DNA of 6,415 nucleotides, taken from the NCBI GenBank assembly GCA_036558305.1, contig DATBFX010000294.1, forward strand, positions 1 to 6,415, given 5' to 3'. Below are positions 1-5,299 of the stretch, in pieces. Made by a program: the position numbers and the translations under genes. Origin of the DNA: DATBFX01 sp036558305 (GTDB lineage Bacteria > Chloroflexota > Chloroflexia > Thermomicrobiales > UBA6265). Below the pieces are notes generated by a model. It was not told the DNA's origin and searched no databases. It saw only the letters and a program-made list of their open reading frames with translations. Within the stretch, counting starts at the first letter, position 1. Each line of letters starts with the position of its first letter.

Positions 1-37
1 CATCCGGGAATGTTCGAAGAGCGACGGAGATAATGGG

Positions 38-499
38 ATGAGACTTGCCGAGGCACTGATTCTGCGGGCCGACGCGCAAAAGCGGTTGGATCAACTGAAG
101 CAGCGCCTCCTCCGCAACGCCAAGGTTCAGGAAGGCGACGCACCGGCCGAAAACCCGGTCGACCTGATCGCCGAGGTCGACCGCGTCGCGACCGACCTCA
201 CCCGCCTGATCCAGCAGATCAACCGCACCAACGCCGCGAGCGCCCTCACCGACGGCACGACCGTCTCCGACGCCCTGGCGCGGCGCGACGTCCTCGCCAG
301 GCTGCACGCCGTCTACCGCGACCTCGCCGCCACCGCCACGGTCGATCAGACTCGCTACTCCCGCTCCGAGGTCAAGTTCGTCAGCACCGTCGACGTCGCC
401 GCCACCCAGCGCCGCGCCGACGACCTGGCCCGCCAGCACCGCGAACTCGACGCCGCCATCCAGGCATCCAACTGGAGTCTCGATCTGCTCGAGCAATAG
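38..499 (+). CDS. DIP1984-family (septicolysin-like) protein
   Basis: The 153-residue product matches what I know of the DIP1984 family (also labelled septicolysin-like): a conserved N-terminus (LAEALILRADAQKRL, then LLRNAKVQEGD at about 24-34), an INRTNAA motif near 61-67, RYSRSEVKF near 106-114 and a C-terminal NWSLDLL. It is the usual full length for the family and is predicted to be almost all alpha-helical, with coiled-coil-like heptads in the N- and C-terminal thirds. There is no signal peptide or membrane segment, so it should be cytoplasmic. The molecular function is not established; the septicolysin label should not be read as proof of toxin activity. The ATG start is supported by GGAGA at 26-30 with a 7-base spacer. 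It is followed directly by a tRNA-like RNA fold rather than by a protein gene, which may be meaningful. Family assignment is secure; role unknown. Confidence 0.9.
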   Translation: MRLAEALILRADAQKRLDQLKQRLLRNAKVQEGDAPAENPVDLIAEVDRVATDLTRLIQQINRTNAASALTDGTTVSDALARRDVLARLHAVYRDLAATATVDQTRYSRSEVKFVSTVDVAATQRRADDLARQHRELDAAIQASNWSLDLLEQ

Positions 500-539
500 G
501 GAGGAGTCGGTACCCGCTCCGGCCGAGGCGAGCACAAAC

Positions 540-616
540 CCCCCAGGGTGCGGGGCAATGCACCCTGACTGGCGGTGCGAGGGGCCGCACCAACGGGTTC
601 GATTCCCGACCTGACG
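540..616 (+). ncRNA. tRNA-like structured RNA, possibly a bacterial Y RNA (YrlA-type)
   Basis: Three consecutive hairpins are arranged as in a tRNA. Hairpin 1 has a perfect 8-bp stem (544-551 with 560-567) and a G-rich 8-base loop containing GG, like a D-loop. Hairpin 2 has a 6-bp stem (574-579 with 586-591) and a 6-base loop. The third is a T-arm with stem 594-597/605-608 and loop TTCGATT at 598-604. A canonical tRNA is excluded: there is no matching acceptor 5' strand, the D-like stem is twice the normal length, there is no variable loop and no CCA end. Bacterial Y RNAs of the YrlA class carry a tRNA-like module with such a T-loop, so this is the best known analogy. No Ro60 (rsr) gene is visible in this window and I cannot find a convincing closing helix, so the true ends are unknown. 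A degraded tRNA or an attachment-site remnant is the alternative. Confidence 0.4.
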
Positions 617-690
617 GCGTAGGCCCAGCAACTTGACAAGCGCACCGACTACCGTCACCGTCACCACCGACGTGCTGATCGACCGGACCG

Positions 691-717
691 GGGAGGGTGG
701 GCACGGGGCCTCCTCCC
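691..717 (+). terminator. possible hairpin downstream of the tRNA-like RNA
   Basis: GGGAGG at 691-696 can pair with CCTCCC at 712-717 around a 15-base G-rich loop. No T-tract follows, so it is only a weak candidate for ending the transcript from the DIP1984 gene and the tRNA-like RNA. The surrounding stretch 617-743 shows no coding potential that I can support. Confidence 0.2.
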
Positions 718-743
718 ATACAACGCAAGACCCGGCCAACACC

Positions 744-762
744 AGCCGGCTTCGAGCCGGCT
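744..762. terminator. GC-rich hairpin between convergent units
   Basis: AGCCGGC (744-750) and GCCGGCT (756-762) form a perfect 7-bp stem with loop TTCGA. The bases after it (TCTGTT) are only mildly T-rich. With the stronger hairpin at 774-796 it may end transcription entering from either side of this intergenic region. Confidence 0.35.
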
Positions 763-773
763 TCTGTTGATGA

Positions 774-796
774 GCCCGGCGTTGGAAACGCCGGGC
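774..796. terminator. strong inverted repeat, likely bidirectional terminator
   Basis: A perfect 10-bp stem (774-783 with 787-796; core CCCGGCGTT / AACGCCGGG) closes a 3-base GGA loop. It begins 14 bases beyond the stop codon of the minus-strand acetyltransferase gene and lies at the end of the plus-strand unit, the expected place for a shared terminator. No U-tract is present on either strand, which is common in GC-rich genomes but lowers certainty. Confidence 0.5.
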
Positions 797-809
797 CCGG
801 GGCGCCGCT

Positions 810-1322
810 TCAACCCGCCCGCGCCATCCTCTCCATCACCAACTCGTCGTACGTCCGATCCCCACGCCGAATCTCCCCCTCCAACCGCCCAACTACCTCA
901 AACCCCAACGACCGATACAGCGCGATCGCCGCCTCCTGCGTCTCGGTCACCCCCAGCCGGACCCGTGCGATCTCGTCGCGCTCCGCGAGGCGCGCCAGCA
1001 GCGCTTCCAGGAGGCACCGCCCGATCCCTTGGCCCCGCTCGTCCGGTGCGACGAAGACCCCGACGATCTGTGCCGTCGCCGCATCGCCCTCGTCCCCTAC
1101 AATCGCTGCCGCCGTCCCCACCAGTCGCCGGCCCCGTTCCGCGAAGAGGATGATGTTCGACGGGCTTGCGAGCCGGCCCCGCCAGAACTCCTCCGGATAC
1201 CCGACGCTCTGCTCGTACGTCGAACCGAACGCGATCGGGTCCGATCGCAGCGCAGTAAGGCGCAACTCGCGGTATTCCCGCCAGCGCTCCACCGGGAGCT
1301 CTATGATCTCCATCTCCCCCAT
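810..1322 (-). CDS. GNAT-family N-acetyltransferase
   Basis: The 170-residue product has the GNAT (Gcn5-related) fold pattern. There is an N-terminal strand-helix with RLTALRSDPIAFG, a central strand IVGVFVAPDERGQGIGRCLL in which the Q/R-x-x-G-x-G/A acetyl-CoA pyrophosphate loop is RGQGIG, and a C-terminal VTETQEAAIALYRSLGFEVVGR motif (the typical ALYRSLGF). It should transfer an acetyl group from acetyl-CoA to an amine in the cytoplasm; the substrate cannot be read from the sequence. The reading frame opens further upstream, to 1430, but the ATG at 1320-1322 is preferred. It is preceded on the minus strand by GGGAGA with a 6-base spacer, and the 36 residues upstream of it have no GNAT character and would overlap the divergent HEPN gene. 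The gene stands alone, divergent from the HEPN operon, with a strong hairpin just after its stop. Confidence 0.9.
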   Translation of the reverse strand: MGEMEIIELPVERWREYRELRLTALRSDPIAFGSTYEQSVGYPEEFWRGRLASPSNIILFAERGRRLVGTAAAIVGDEGDAATAQIVGVFVAPDERGQGIGRCLLEALLARLAERDEIARVRLGVTETQEAAIALYRSLGFEVVGRLEGEIRRGDRTYDELVMERMARAG

Positions 1323-1369
1323 GTCGATTCTCCCGATGGGACAGGACGCCGATCTGCGACAATACCGCA

Positions 1370-1765
1370 ATGGCAAGCATTGAGGACGCTTATCTGCGCA
1401 AGGCTGAGGAAAGCCTGGTAGGCGCCGCAAGTGAACTGCTCAACCGGCGTTATAACAACTGCGTCAATCGCGGCTATTACGCGCGCTTTCAAGCGGCCGT
1501 TGCAGCCCTGATTCGCGAGGGCATGGTGCCGGGCGGCGATGGCCAGTGGTCCCATTCGGCCGTTCAAGCGCAATTCGCGAGCCTTTTGGTGAACCGCCGC
1601 AAGCGGTACCCAAGCGACTTGAGCGACACGCTTTCTCGGGCATTTTCATTGCGGCAGGCCGCCGATTATCGCTACGAAAGCGTGACGGAGGTCCAGGCCC
1701 GTCGCGTCCTGCGCCGCGCTCGAGCATTCGTCGCGGCTATTCAACGCGAAGGAGGTTTCGCATGA
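1370..1765 (+). CDS. HEPN-domain protein (UPF0332-like), catalytic His replaced by Gln
   Basis: The 131-residue product is all-helical and follows the small HEPN pattern of the UPF0332 type. It has an N-terminal helix (AYLRKAEESLVGAASELL), the signature NRGYYARFQAA at 33-43, then SHSAV near 61-65, RAFSLRQAADY at 90-100, and a C-terminal amphipathic helix ending VAAIQ. In this family the signature usually reads NRxYYAxFHA, giving the R-x4-6-H pair that cleaves RNA. Here R34 is kept but the His position is Gln (Q41), so nuclease activity may be lost or altered. HEPN proteins are commonly toxins of toxin-antitoxin pairs with a nucleotidyltransferase partner; this one is coupled by an ATGA overlap to an unrecognised small acidic gene. 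No clear ribosome binding site precedes the ATG, so the transcript could be leaderless. Codon third positions are less GC-biased than in the flanking genes, hinting at transfer. Confidence 0.8.
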   Translation: MASIEDAYLRKAEESLVGAASELLNRRYNNCVNRGYYARFQAAVAALIREGMVPGGDGQWSHSAVQAQFASLLVNRRKRYPSDLSDTLSRAFSLRQAADYRYESVTEVQARRVLRRARAFVAAIQREGGFA

Positions 1766-2097
1766 CGTCGTACTCGGATACGTTGCGCTCCGACCCTCGA
1801 ATTCAGGCCGCTGTTGCCGAGATGAAGGATCTGATTTCTGCGCACTTTCCCGGGACGACCTACGTCGTGTCAATCGGCGATGATCCGGTCGGAGTCTACT
1901 TGGATGCCATCGTCGACATCGACGATCCAGACGAGGTGATGGATCTCATCATCGATCGTCTCCTCGTGCTTCAGGTCGACGAGCTTTTGCCCTTCTACGT
2001 CATTCCCCTGCGGACACTCGAGCGCGTGTTGGCATCGATGGAGCAGGACAAGCTGTTCTCCGCGGCTTCCGCCGTGCTCCAATCCGCGCGAAGTTGA
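1762..2097 (+). CDS. small acidic protein, HEPN operon partner, function unknown
   Basis: The 111-residue product starts at an ATG that overlaps the HEPN stop (ATGA) and has a strong GGAGG (1751-1755) six bases upstream, so it is translationally coupled and well expressed. I do not recognise a named family. Visible features are an N-terminal helix (IQAAVAEMKDLISAHF), a strand YVVSIGDD at about 32-39, a strand YLDAIVDI at about 44-51, the acidic run DDPDEVMDLIIDRL, then FYVIPLRTLERVLASM and a C-terminal helix. The order resembles a minimal beta-beta-alpha-beta core. The operon position and size are those of an antitoxin or of the MNT nucleotidyltransferase that normally accompanies HEPN, but the MNT GSxxxGxxxxxSDxD motif is not present. 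A role as HEPN-binding antitoxin is inferred only from position. Confidence 0.8.
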   Translation: MTSYSDTLRSDPRIQAAVAEMKDLISAHFPGTTYVVSIGDDPVGVYLDAIVDIDDPDEVMDLIIDRLLVLQVDELLPFYVIPLRTLERVLASMEQDKLFSAASAVLQSARS

Positions 2098-2113
2098 GGA
2101 GAGCACATCCGCA

Positions 2114-3331
2114 CTACTCCACGATGATCGTCCCCGCCATCCCGACGCCCCCCTTGTCGCCGTGGAAGATGCAGTAGTAGCGGTAGGTCCCCGGTTCGGT
2201 GAAGGTGTACTCGTAGACGTTCCCCATCGGCTGGTCGCCGGAGTCGAAGAGCCCCACGTCGCTGGTCGCCGTGTGTTTGGCCCGTTCCTTGTTGATCCAG
2301 ACCACCGTCGTGCCGACGTCGACCGTCACCTCGAACGGTTTGAAGGCGAAGTCCTCTTCGACGATCGTGAACTTCGACGGCGCCGGCGAACCCGGCAGCG
2401 GCGGCTCCGTGTACGGCAGCGGCTCCACCCCGGCCACCTGCGCCGCCCCGCCGATCTGCACCAACCCCTCCGCGCTCGCCCGCTTCGCCAGCGACACCGT
2501 CGGTCCGACCAGATCCTTGACCGCGGCCAGATCCGAGGCGAGCGCGATCGTCTCGGCGTCCTGCCGCACCACCAGCAGTTGCGCCGACACATCCGCCGCC
2601 AACGCCTCGATCGTCGGGTCGTGCGCCGACTTGGCGACCCGGTCGACGTAGACGATCAACCCGACCCCGTCCCCCGGATCCTCGATCCGGCCGTCGAGGT
2701 CGACGTCCCCGTAGTGCAACCCCTTCTTGCCCTCGATCAGGTTGACGAGGTGCTCGGCGTGCCGTTTCGTCGCGGCCAAACTGCCCCGGTTTGCCGCATC
2801 CTGGAGCTCGGAGGCGTGCATGCTGAGGTCGGAACCGGCCTGCTGCATCTGGAACAGCGGTGCCGCGGCGGCACCCCGCTTCTCGGCGATCGAGAAGGTC
2901 ACATCCAGATACCGCTCCTGGTAGATGACGACCCCGAGCACGACCAGCGCCGTCCACAACCCCAACGTCGACCGCATCGCCCACTTGATGTTCTTGACCC
3001 GCCATCGCCGCGGCAGCCACTTCGTCCGCATCCGGATGACCAGGTAGATCCCCATCACCTCGGCGATCGTCCCCAGCACACCGTGGATGATCATCCACCG
3101 CGCCACCGAATCCCCGGTCCCGCCCTTGATCACGTAGTCGTAGAAACTGATCCCCATCGCGAAGAAGATGAAGACCAGGTTCGCCAGCACCATCGCCGTC
3201 TGCACGTTGGCGTGATTGGCGAACCGCTTCCGCCGCGCCAGGAAAAACCCAACCCACAACCCGACGATCAAGACGAGCTGCGCGATCAGGTTGATGTCCG
3301 CCGTCGTCCGCGTGCCGAACAGGGACTGCAT
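2114..3331 (-). CDS. membrane-anchored plastocyanin-like cupredoxin with four-helix membrane domain
   Basis: The 405-residue product has three parts. Residues about 14-137 hold four hydrophobic helices in a DUF420-like layout, with histidines near the second and third helices (HANVQ, IIHGVLG). Residues about 150-290 are a soluble helical region with HAEH at 191-194 and an EF-hand-like acidic loop (DVDLDGRIEDPGDG, about 209-222). Residues about 318-405 form a cupredoxin with all four type-1 copper ligands: H353, then C387-x2-H390-x7-M398 in CIFHGDKGGVGM. It likely carries electrons at the outer membrane face, perhaps to a terminal oxidase or another copper enzyme; the partner is not in the window. 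The ATG at 3329-3331, with GGGG five bases upstream, is preferred over a TTG four codons earlier that has no ribosome binding site. It is convergent with the HEPN operon, 16 bases away. Confidence 0.88.
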   Translation of the reverse strand: MQSLFGTRTTADINLIAQLVLIVGLWVGFFLARRKRFANHANVQTAMVLANLVFIFFAMGISFYDYVIKGGTGDSVARWMIIHGVLGTIAEVMGIYLVIRMRTKWLPRRWRVKNIKWAMRSTLGLWTALVVLGVVIYQERYLDVTFSIAEKRGAAAAPLFQMQQAGSDLSMHASELQDAANRGSLAATKRHAEHLVNLIEGKKGLHYGDVDLDGRIEDPGDGVGLIVYVDRVAKSAHDPTIEALAADVSAQLLVVRQDAETIALASDLAAVKDLVGPTVSLAKRASAEGLVQIGGAAQVAGVEPLPYTEPPLPGSPAPSKFTIVEEDFAFKPFEVTVDVGTTVVWINKERAKHTATSDVGLFDSGDQPMGNVYEYTFTEPGTYRYYCIFHGDKGGVGMAGTIIVE

Positions 3332-3572
3332 CGTCGCCCCCAAGCCGGTAGCCGGTCGCCGATACCCGCTCGTACGAAACGGGCCGTCCCCCGGATGCGT
3401 CTGGCGCCCATGATCCGCCGACCGGTCGCCGGCGGCATCGGCAGGGTTGCCTAGTTTTTTGCCTATTGTCGCTTGCCGCCCTGGGGCGCCGGTGACGAGT
3501 CGCCTGTGACGCTAACCCGAGGTGCTATGCTGAGGTCCGCTGCCCTGGTCCGGCATCCAAAGGGGGTGCGCG
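3332..3572. promoter_or_regulatory. divergent intergenic region with direct repeats
   Basis: No gene is supported in these 241 bases between the divergent cupredoxin and DUF433 genes. The region holds a 10-bp direct repeat CCGGTCGCCG at 3352-3361 and 3422-3431 (70 bases apart). It also has two copies of TTGCCTA at 3447-3453 and 3459-3465 (12-base period), with a shorter TTGCC at 3473-3477. It includes the most AT-rich spot of the neighbourhood, a T6 run at 3455-3460. Promoters for both flanking genes, and possibly an operator, should lie here. Confidence 0.4.
3505..3531 (+). promoter_or_regulatory. candidate promoter of the DUF433-DUF5615 operon
   Basis: TATGCT at 3526-3531 is a fair -10 element and is preceded by TGC (3523-3525), an extended -10 signature. 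A weak -35-like TGTGAC lies at 3505-3510 with a short 15-base spacer. It sits about 40 bases upstream of the DUF433 start, giving a short leader with a good ribosome binding site. No other hexamer pair in the gap looks better. Confidence 0.35.
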
Positions 3573-4148
3573 ATGGTGACCCAGACCGATCAAGACGCGC
3601 TGATTGCCCGCTACATCGAGCCCGATTCCGATTTTTCGACACCGGTCAGAGCGTGGATGGCCGATTCCTCGTTCCACGTCAAGACGGTCATCCGAGAACT
3701 TCAACTCCAAGATTGGGACGTCGAGGCGGTGGCGGCGGCGTTCCAACTGCCCGTGGAGGCGGTCCGGGCCGCCACCGCCTACTACGAGCGGCACAAAGAC
3801 CTCTTCGACGCCAGGATCCTCGTCGAGGATGCGTCCCATCTCGATTGGGAGACCATCGACGCCGAGCGGTCAACGCCCGGCGATGCCTGGATGTGGAAAC
3901 ATCTCGATTTCCTGGATGGGATGCGAACGCCATACGAAGCGAGAATGGCTGCGTCAGGTGCCCGCCTGCGAACGATTGTCCGTCAACTCAAAATGGATGA
4001 CTGGGACATCGACCGCGTCGCACAGTCACGCGACCTGTCCGTCGAGGCAATTCGGGCTGCTATTGCCTACTACGAACGCCATAAAGAGGTCATCGATGCC
4101 AGAATTCTCCTCGAGGATGCAGTCTTCGTCGACTGGACAAAATCCTGA
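3573..4148 (+). CDS. tandem DUF433 protein, probable antitoxin
   Basis: The 191-residue product consists of two homologous halves, about 13-87 and 111-184. Each follows the DUF433 helix-turn-helix pattern: a strand region, a helix (KTVIRELQLQDWDVEAVAAAF in the first half, RTIVRQLKMDDWDIDRVAQS in the second), then a second helix ending AYYERHK (69-75 and 165-171) and DARILxEDA (79-87 and 175-183). DUF433 proteins usually have one such domain of about 75 residues and act as antitoxins that bind DNA and a PIN-like partner. Here the neighbour, starting at the very next base after the stop, is a DUF5615 PIN-like gene, which supports that role. The ATG is supported by AGGGGGT at 3561-3567 with a 5-base spacer. 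The duplication could supply two operator- or toxin-binding units in one chain. Confidence 0.82.
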   Translation: MVTQTDQDALIARYIEPDSDFSTPVRAWMADSSFHVKTVIRELQLQDWDVEAVAAAFQLPVEAVRAATAYYERHKDLFDARILVEDASHLDWETIDAERSTPGDAWMWKHLDFLDGMRTPYEARMAASGARLRTIVRQLKMDDWDIDRVAQSRDLSVEAIRAAIAYYERHKEVIDARILLEDAVFVDWTKS

Positions 4149-4541
4149 ATGGCCGAGATCTACCTGGATGCCGATGTCGATGCGGTCTTTGCAGTGTACC
4201 TGCGGGGTGCTGGCAACCTCGTCCTGATCACGGCGGAACTCGGTCGCCGCCGCGCCTACGATGAGGAGCAACTCGCCTTTGCGGCACAACGCGGCTTGAT
4301 TCTCGTCACCCATAATGCCGATGACTATCTCCTCCTGCAACGGGCTTGGCGGCATTGGGCGGATCGTTGGTCGGTAGACCCTCGACCAGTCCACGCCGGT
4401 ATCCTGGCTGTGCCACAAGTCTTGGACAACCGCATCGCACCGATGGCGCAGGCAATCAACGAATTCATTCGATCCGGTGTCTCGTTGCAGAACCGCTATT
4501 ACGTCTGGATCCCTGGTCGAGACTGGGTTCAAAAAGGATAG
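4149..4541 (+). CDS. DUF5615 PIN-like protein, probable toxin RNase
   Basis: The 130-residue product has the DUF5615 (PIN-like, Mut7-C-related) pattern. It opens with the strand IYLDADVD carrying acidic residues D7, D9 and D11. This is followed by RRRAYDEEQLAFAAQRG (about 33-49, with D38-E39-E40), then ILVTHNADDY (about 51-60, with D58-D59), where PIN nucleases place metal-binding acids, and a C-terminal helical tail. The acidic residues look intact, so an active metal-dependent RNase is plausible. Its ATG follows the DUF433 stop codon with no gap and has no clear ribosome binding site, so translation probably depends on coupling to the upstream gene. That keeps toxin output below antitoxin. 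Length is normal for the family. The toxin role is inferred from family and pairing. Confidence 0.82.
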   Translation: MAEIYLDADVDAVFAVYLRGAGNLVLITAELGRRRAYDEEQLAFAAQRGLILVTHNADDYLLLQRAWRHWADRWSVDPRPVHAGILAVPQVLDNRIAPMAQAINEFIRSGVSLQNRYYVWIPGRDWVQKG

Positions 4542-4586
4542 CCGTCGCGTCCCTGTGGGCTGGGGCGGTGTTTGACGAGACGGCTA
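4539..4586. terminator. inverted repeat joining two convergent stop codons
   Basis: TAGCCGTC (4539-4546) and GACGGCTA (4579-4586) are perfect inverted repeats around 32 bases. Each arm begins with the TAG stop of one of the two convergent genes (DUF5615 on +, isochorismatase family on -). The loop is long and there is no U-tract, so terminator function is only possible. Confidence 0.25.
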
Positions 4587-5198
4587 AGTCGGCGCCTCCC
4601 ACACCGGCAACTCCTCCGGCTCCGCCATCCGCAGCCCCGGACAGCGATCGGCCAGCACGTCCTTCGCCGATGCCGACGCTACCGAACGCCGCAATTCGTA
4701 GCTCAACGTCTTCACCGTCGATGGCACCGCTCCCGCCTGCTCCATCCGCCGGATCGCCGGTCCCACTTGTGGTTCGGAGCTGAACAGGCAATCCTCCAAC
4801 AGAAACACCCGATACCCCGCCTCGATCAAACCGAGTACCGACTGCAACACGCAGACGTCCGTCTCGCCCCCCGCCACAGTGAACTGGCTCCGTCCCAACC
4901 GGGCCAACCCGGCCGCGATCTCATCCTCGCCGCAGCAGTTGAACGTGTTTTTCGTAAACCGCTGACCGTGACCGGGAAAGAACGGCTCCAGCCGATCCGG
5001 CAACCACCCCTTCTTCGCGACCGGCTGCTCGAACGTGGCGACGCACGGCAGATCGTAGGCGGTCGCCAATCCCAGCAGGTACTCCAAACGCGCCAGCAAC
5101 GGCTCGCTCGCCCCGGCCATCCACCCGTCGAGGAAAGAGGGCTGCACGTCGATGACCAGGATTGCCAGGTCGTCCGGTTGCGTGGTGAGTCGCGCCAT
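4584..5198 (-). CDS. isochorismatase-family cysteine hydrolase
   Basis: The 204-residue product is a full-length member of the isochorismatase-like (cysteine hydrolase) family. The catalytic triad is visible: D17 in LVIDVQPSF, K83 in RFTKNTFNC and C116 in GGETDVCVLQS, the last within the motif that normally carries a non-proline cis-peptide. A Rossmann-like alternation of strands and helices runs through VFLLEDCLFS. Family members hydrolyse amides or vinyl ethers (isochorismate, nicotinamide, N-carbamoylsarcosine, ureido compounds). The residues seen here do not fix a substrate, and nicotinamidase metal ligands are not evident. The protein should be cytoplasmic. The frame is open to 5294, but the first 32 residues there are cysteine-rich and unlike the family. 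The ATG at 5196-5198 places the strand LAILVIDVQ correctly and follows an AGGG 11 bases upstream. It is divergent from the sigma-factor operon, with a palindrome between. Confidence 0.9.
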   Translation of the reverse strand: MARLTTQPDDLAILVIDVQPSFLDGWMAGASEPLLARLEYLLGLATAYDLPCVATFEQPVAKKGWLPDRLEPFFPGHGQRFTKNTFNCCGEDEIAAGLARLGRSQFTVAGGETDVCVLQSVLGLIEAGYRVFLLEDCLFSSEPQVGPAIRRMEQAGAVPSTVKTLSYELRRSVASASAKDVLADRCPGLRMAEPEELPVWEAPT

Positions 5199-5229
5199 GG
5201 CTTGTCCATCCCTTCCGATGGTCGCCCAA

Positions 5230-5249
5230 TGTGTCGCCAACGCGACACA
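5230..5249. promoter_or_regulatory. perfect palindrome, candidate operator
   Basis: TGTGTCGC (5230-5237) and GCGACACA (5242-5249) are perfect inverted repeats separated by CAAC. The 20-base element lies between the divergent isochorismatase-family and sigma-factor genes, 32 bases upstream of the former's start. That is a usual place for a dimeric repressor such as a TetR- or GntR-type protein. No regulator gene of that kind is in the window. A small RNA hairpin in the 5' leader is the alternative. Confidence 0.45.
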
Positions 5250-5269
5250 ACCGTCGCAGAGACAGGCCC

Positions 5270-5299
5270 TCGACGGGGCGAAACAGGTCGCCATATCCT
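5270..5299 (+). promoter_or_regulatory. weak candidate promoter of the sigma/anti-sigma operon
   Basis: TCGACG (5270-5275) and TATCCT (5294-5299) match four of six bases each of the -35 and -10 consensus, with an 18-base spacer. They lie about 105 bases upstream of the chosen sigma-factor start. No convincing ECF-type AAC/GTC pair that would mark self-activation was found by eye. Confidence 0.22.

Noticed and set aside
1..37. LexA-type SOS box upstream of the DIP1984 gene (GTTCG at 12-16)
   Set aside because: Only one half-site is present; the matching CGAAC at the proper spacing is absent.
536..616. A complete tRNA gene around the TTCGATT T-arm
   Set aside because: No 5' acceptor strand pairs with the bases after the T-arm, the D-like stem is 8 bp, there is no variable loop and no CCA. 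Kept as a tRNA-like RNA instead.
540..616. Attachment site for an integrative element at the T-arm
   Set aside because: No second copy of the T-arm sequence and no integrase gene in the window.
355..728. Minus-strand frames over the end of the DIP1984 gene and the RNA region
   Set aside because: Arg/Pro/Cys-rich translations with no recognisable pattern, crossing the start of the structured RNA region.
697..1383. Long plus-strand open frames opposite the acetyltransferase gene
   Set aside because: Their translations are Pro/Arg/Ser-rich low-complexity text with no family resemblance, while the minus strand encodes a clear GNAT protein.
1995..3257. 420-residue minus-strand frame overlapping the cupredoxin gene
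   Set aside because: It is a Gly/Arg/Asp-rich shifted frame of the cupredoxin gene and also runs into the unrelated HEPN operon; no domain is visible.
2162..3454. 430-residue plus-strand frame antisense to the cupredoxin gene
   Set aside because: Its composition (Arg, Pro, His, Asp) is that of an antisense shadow in GC-rich DNA; the opposite strand has membrane helices and copper ligands.
3604..4227. Shifted plus-strand frame over the DUF433 gene
   Set aside because: Ser/Arg/Pro-rich out-of-frame translation; the correct frame shows two DUF433 repeats and a ribosome binding site.
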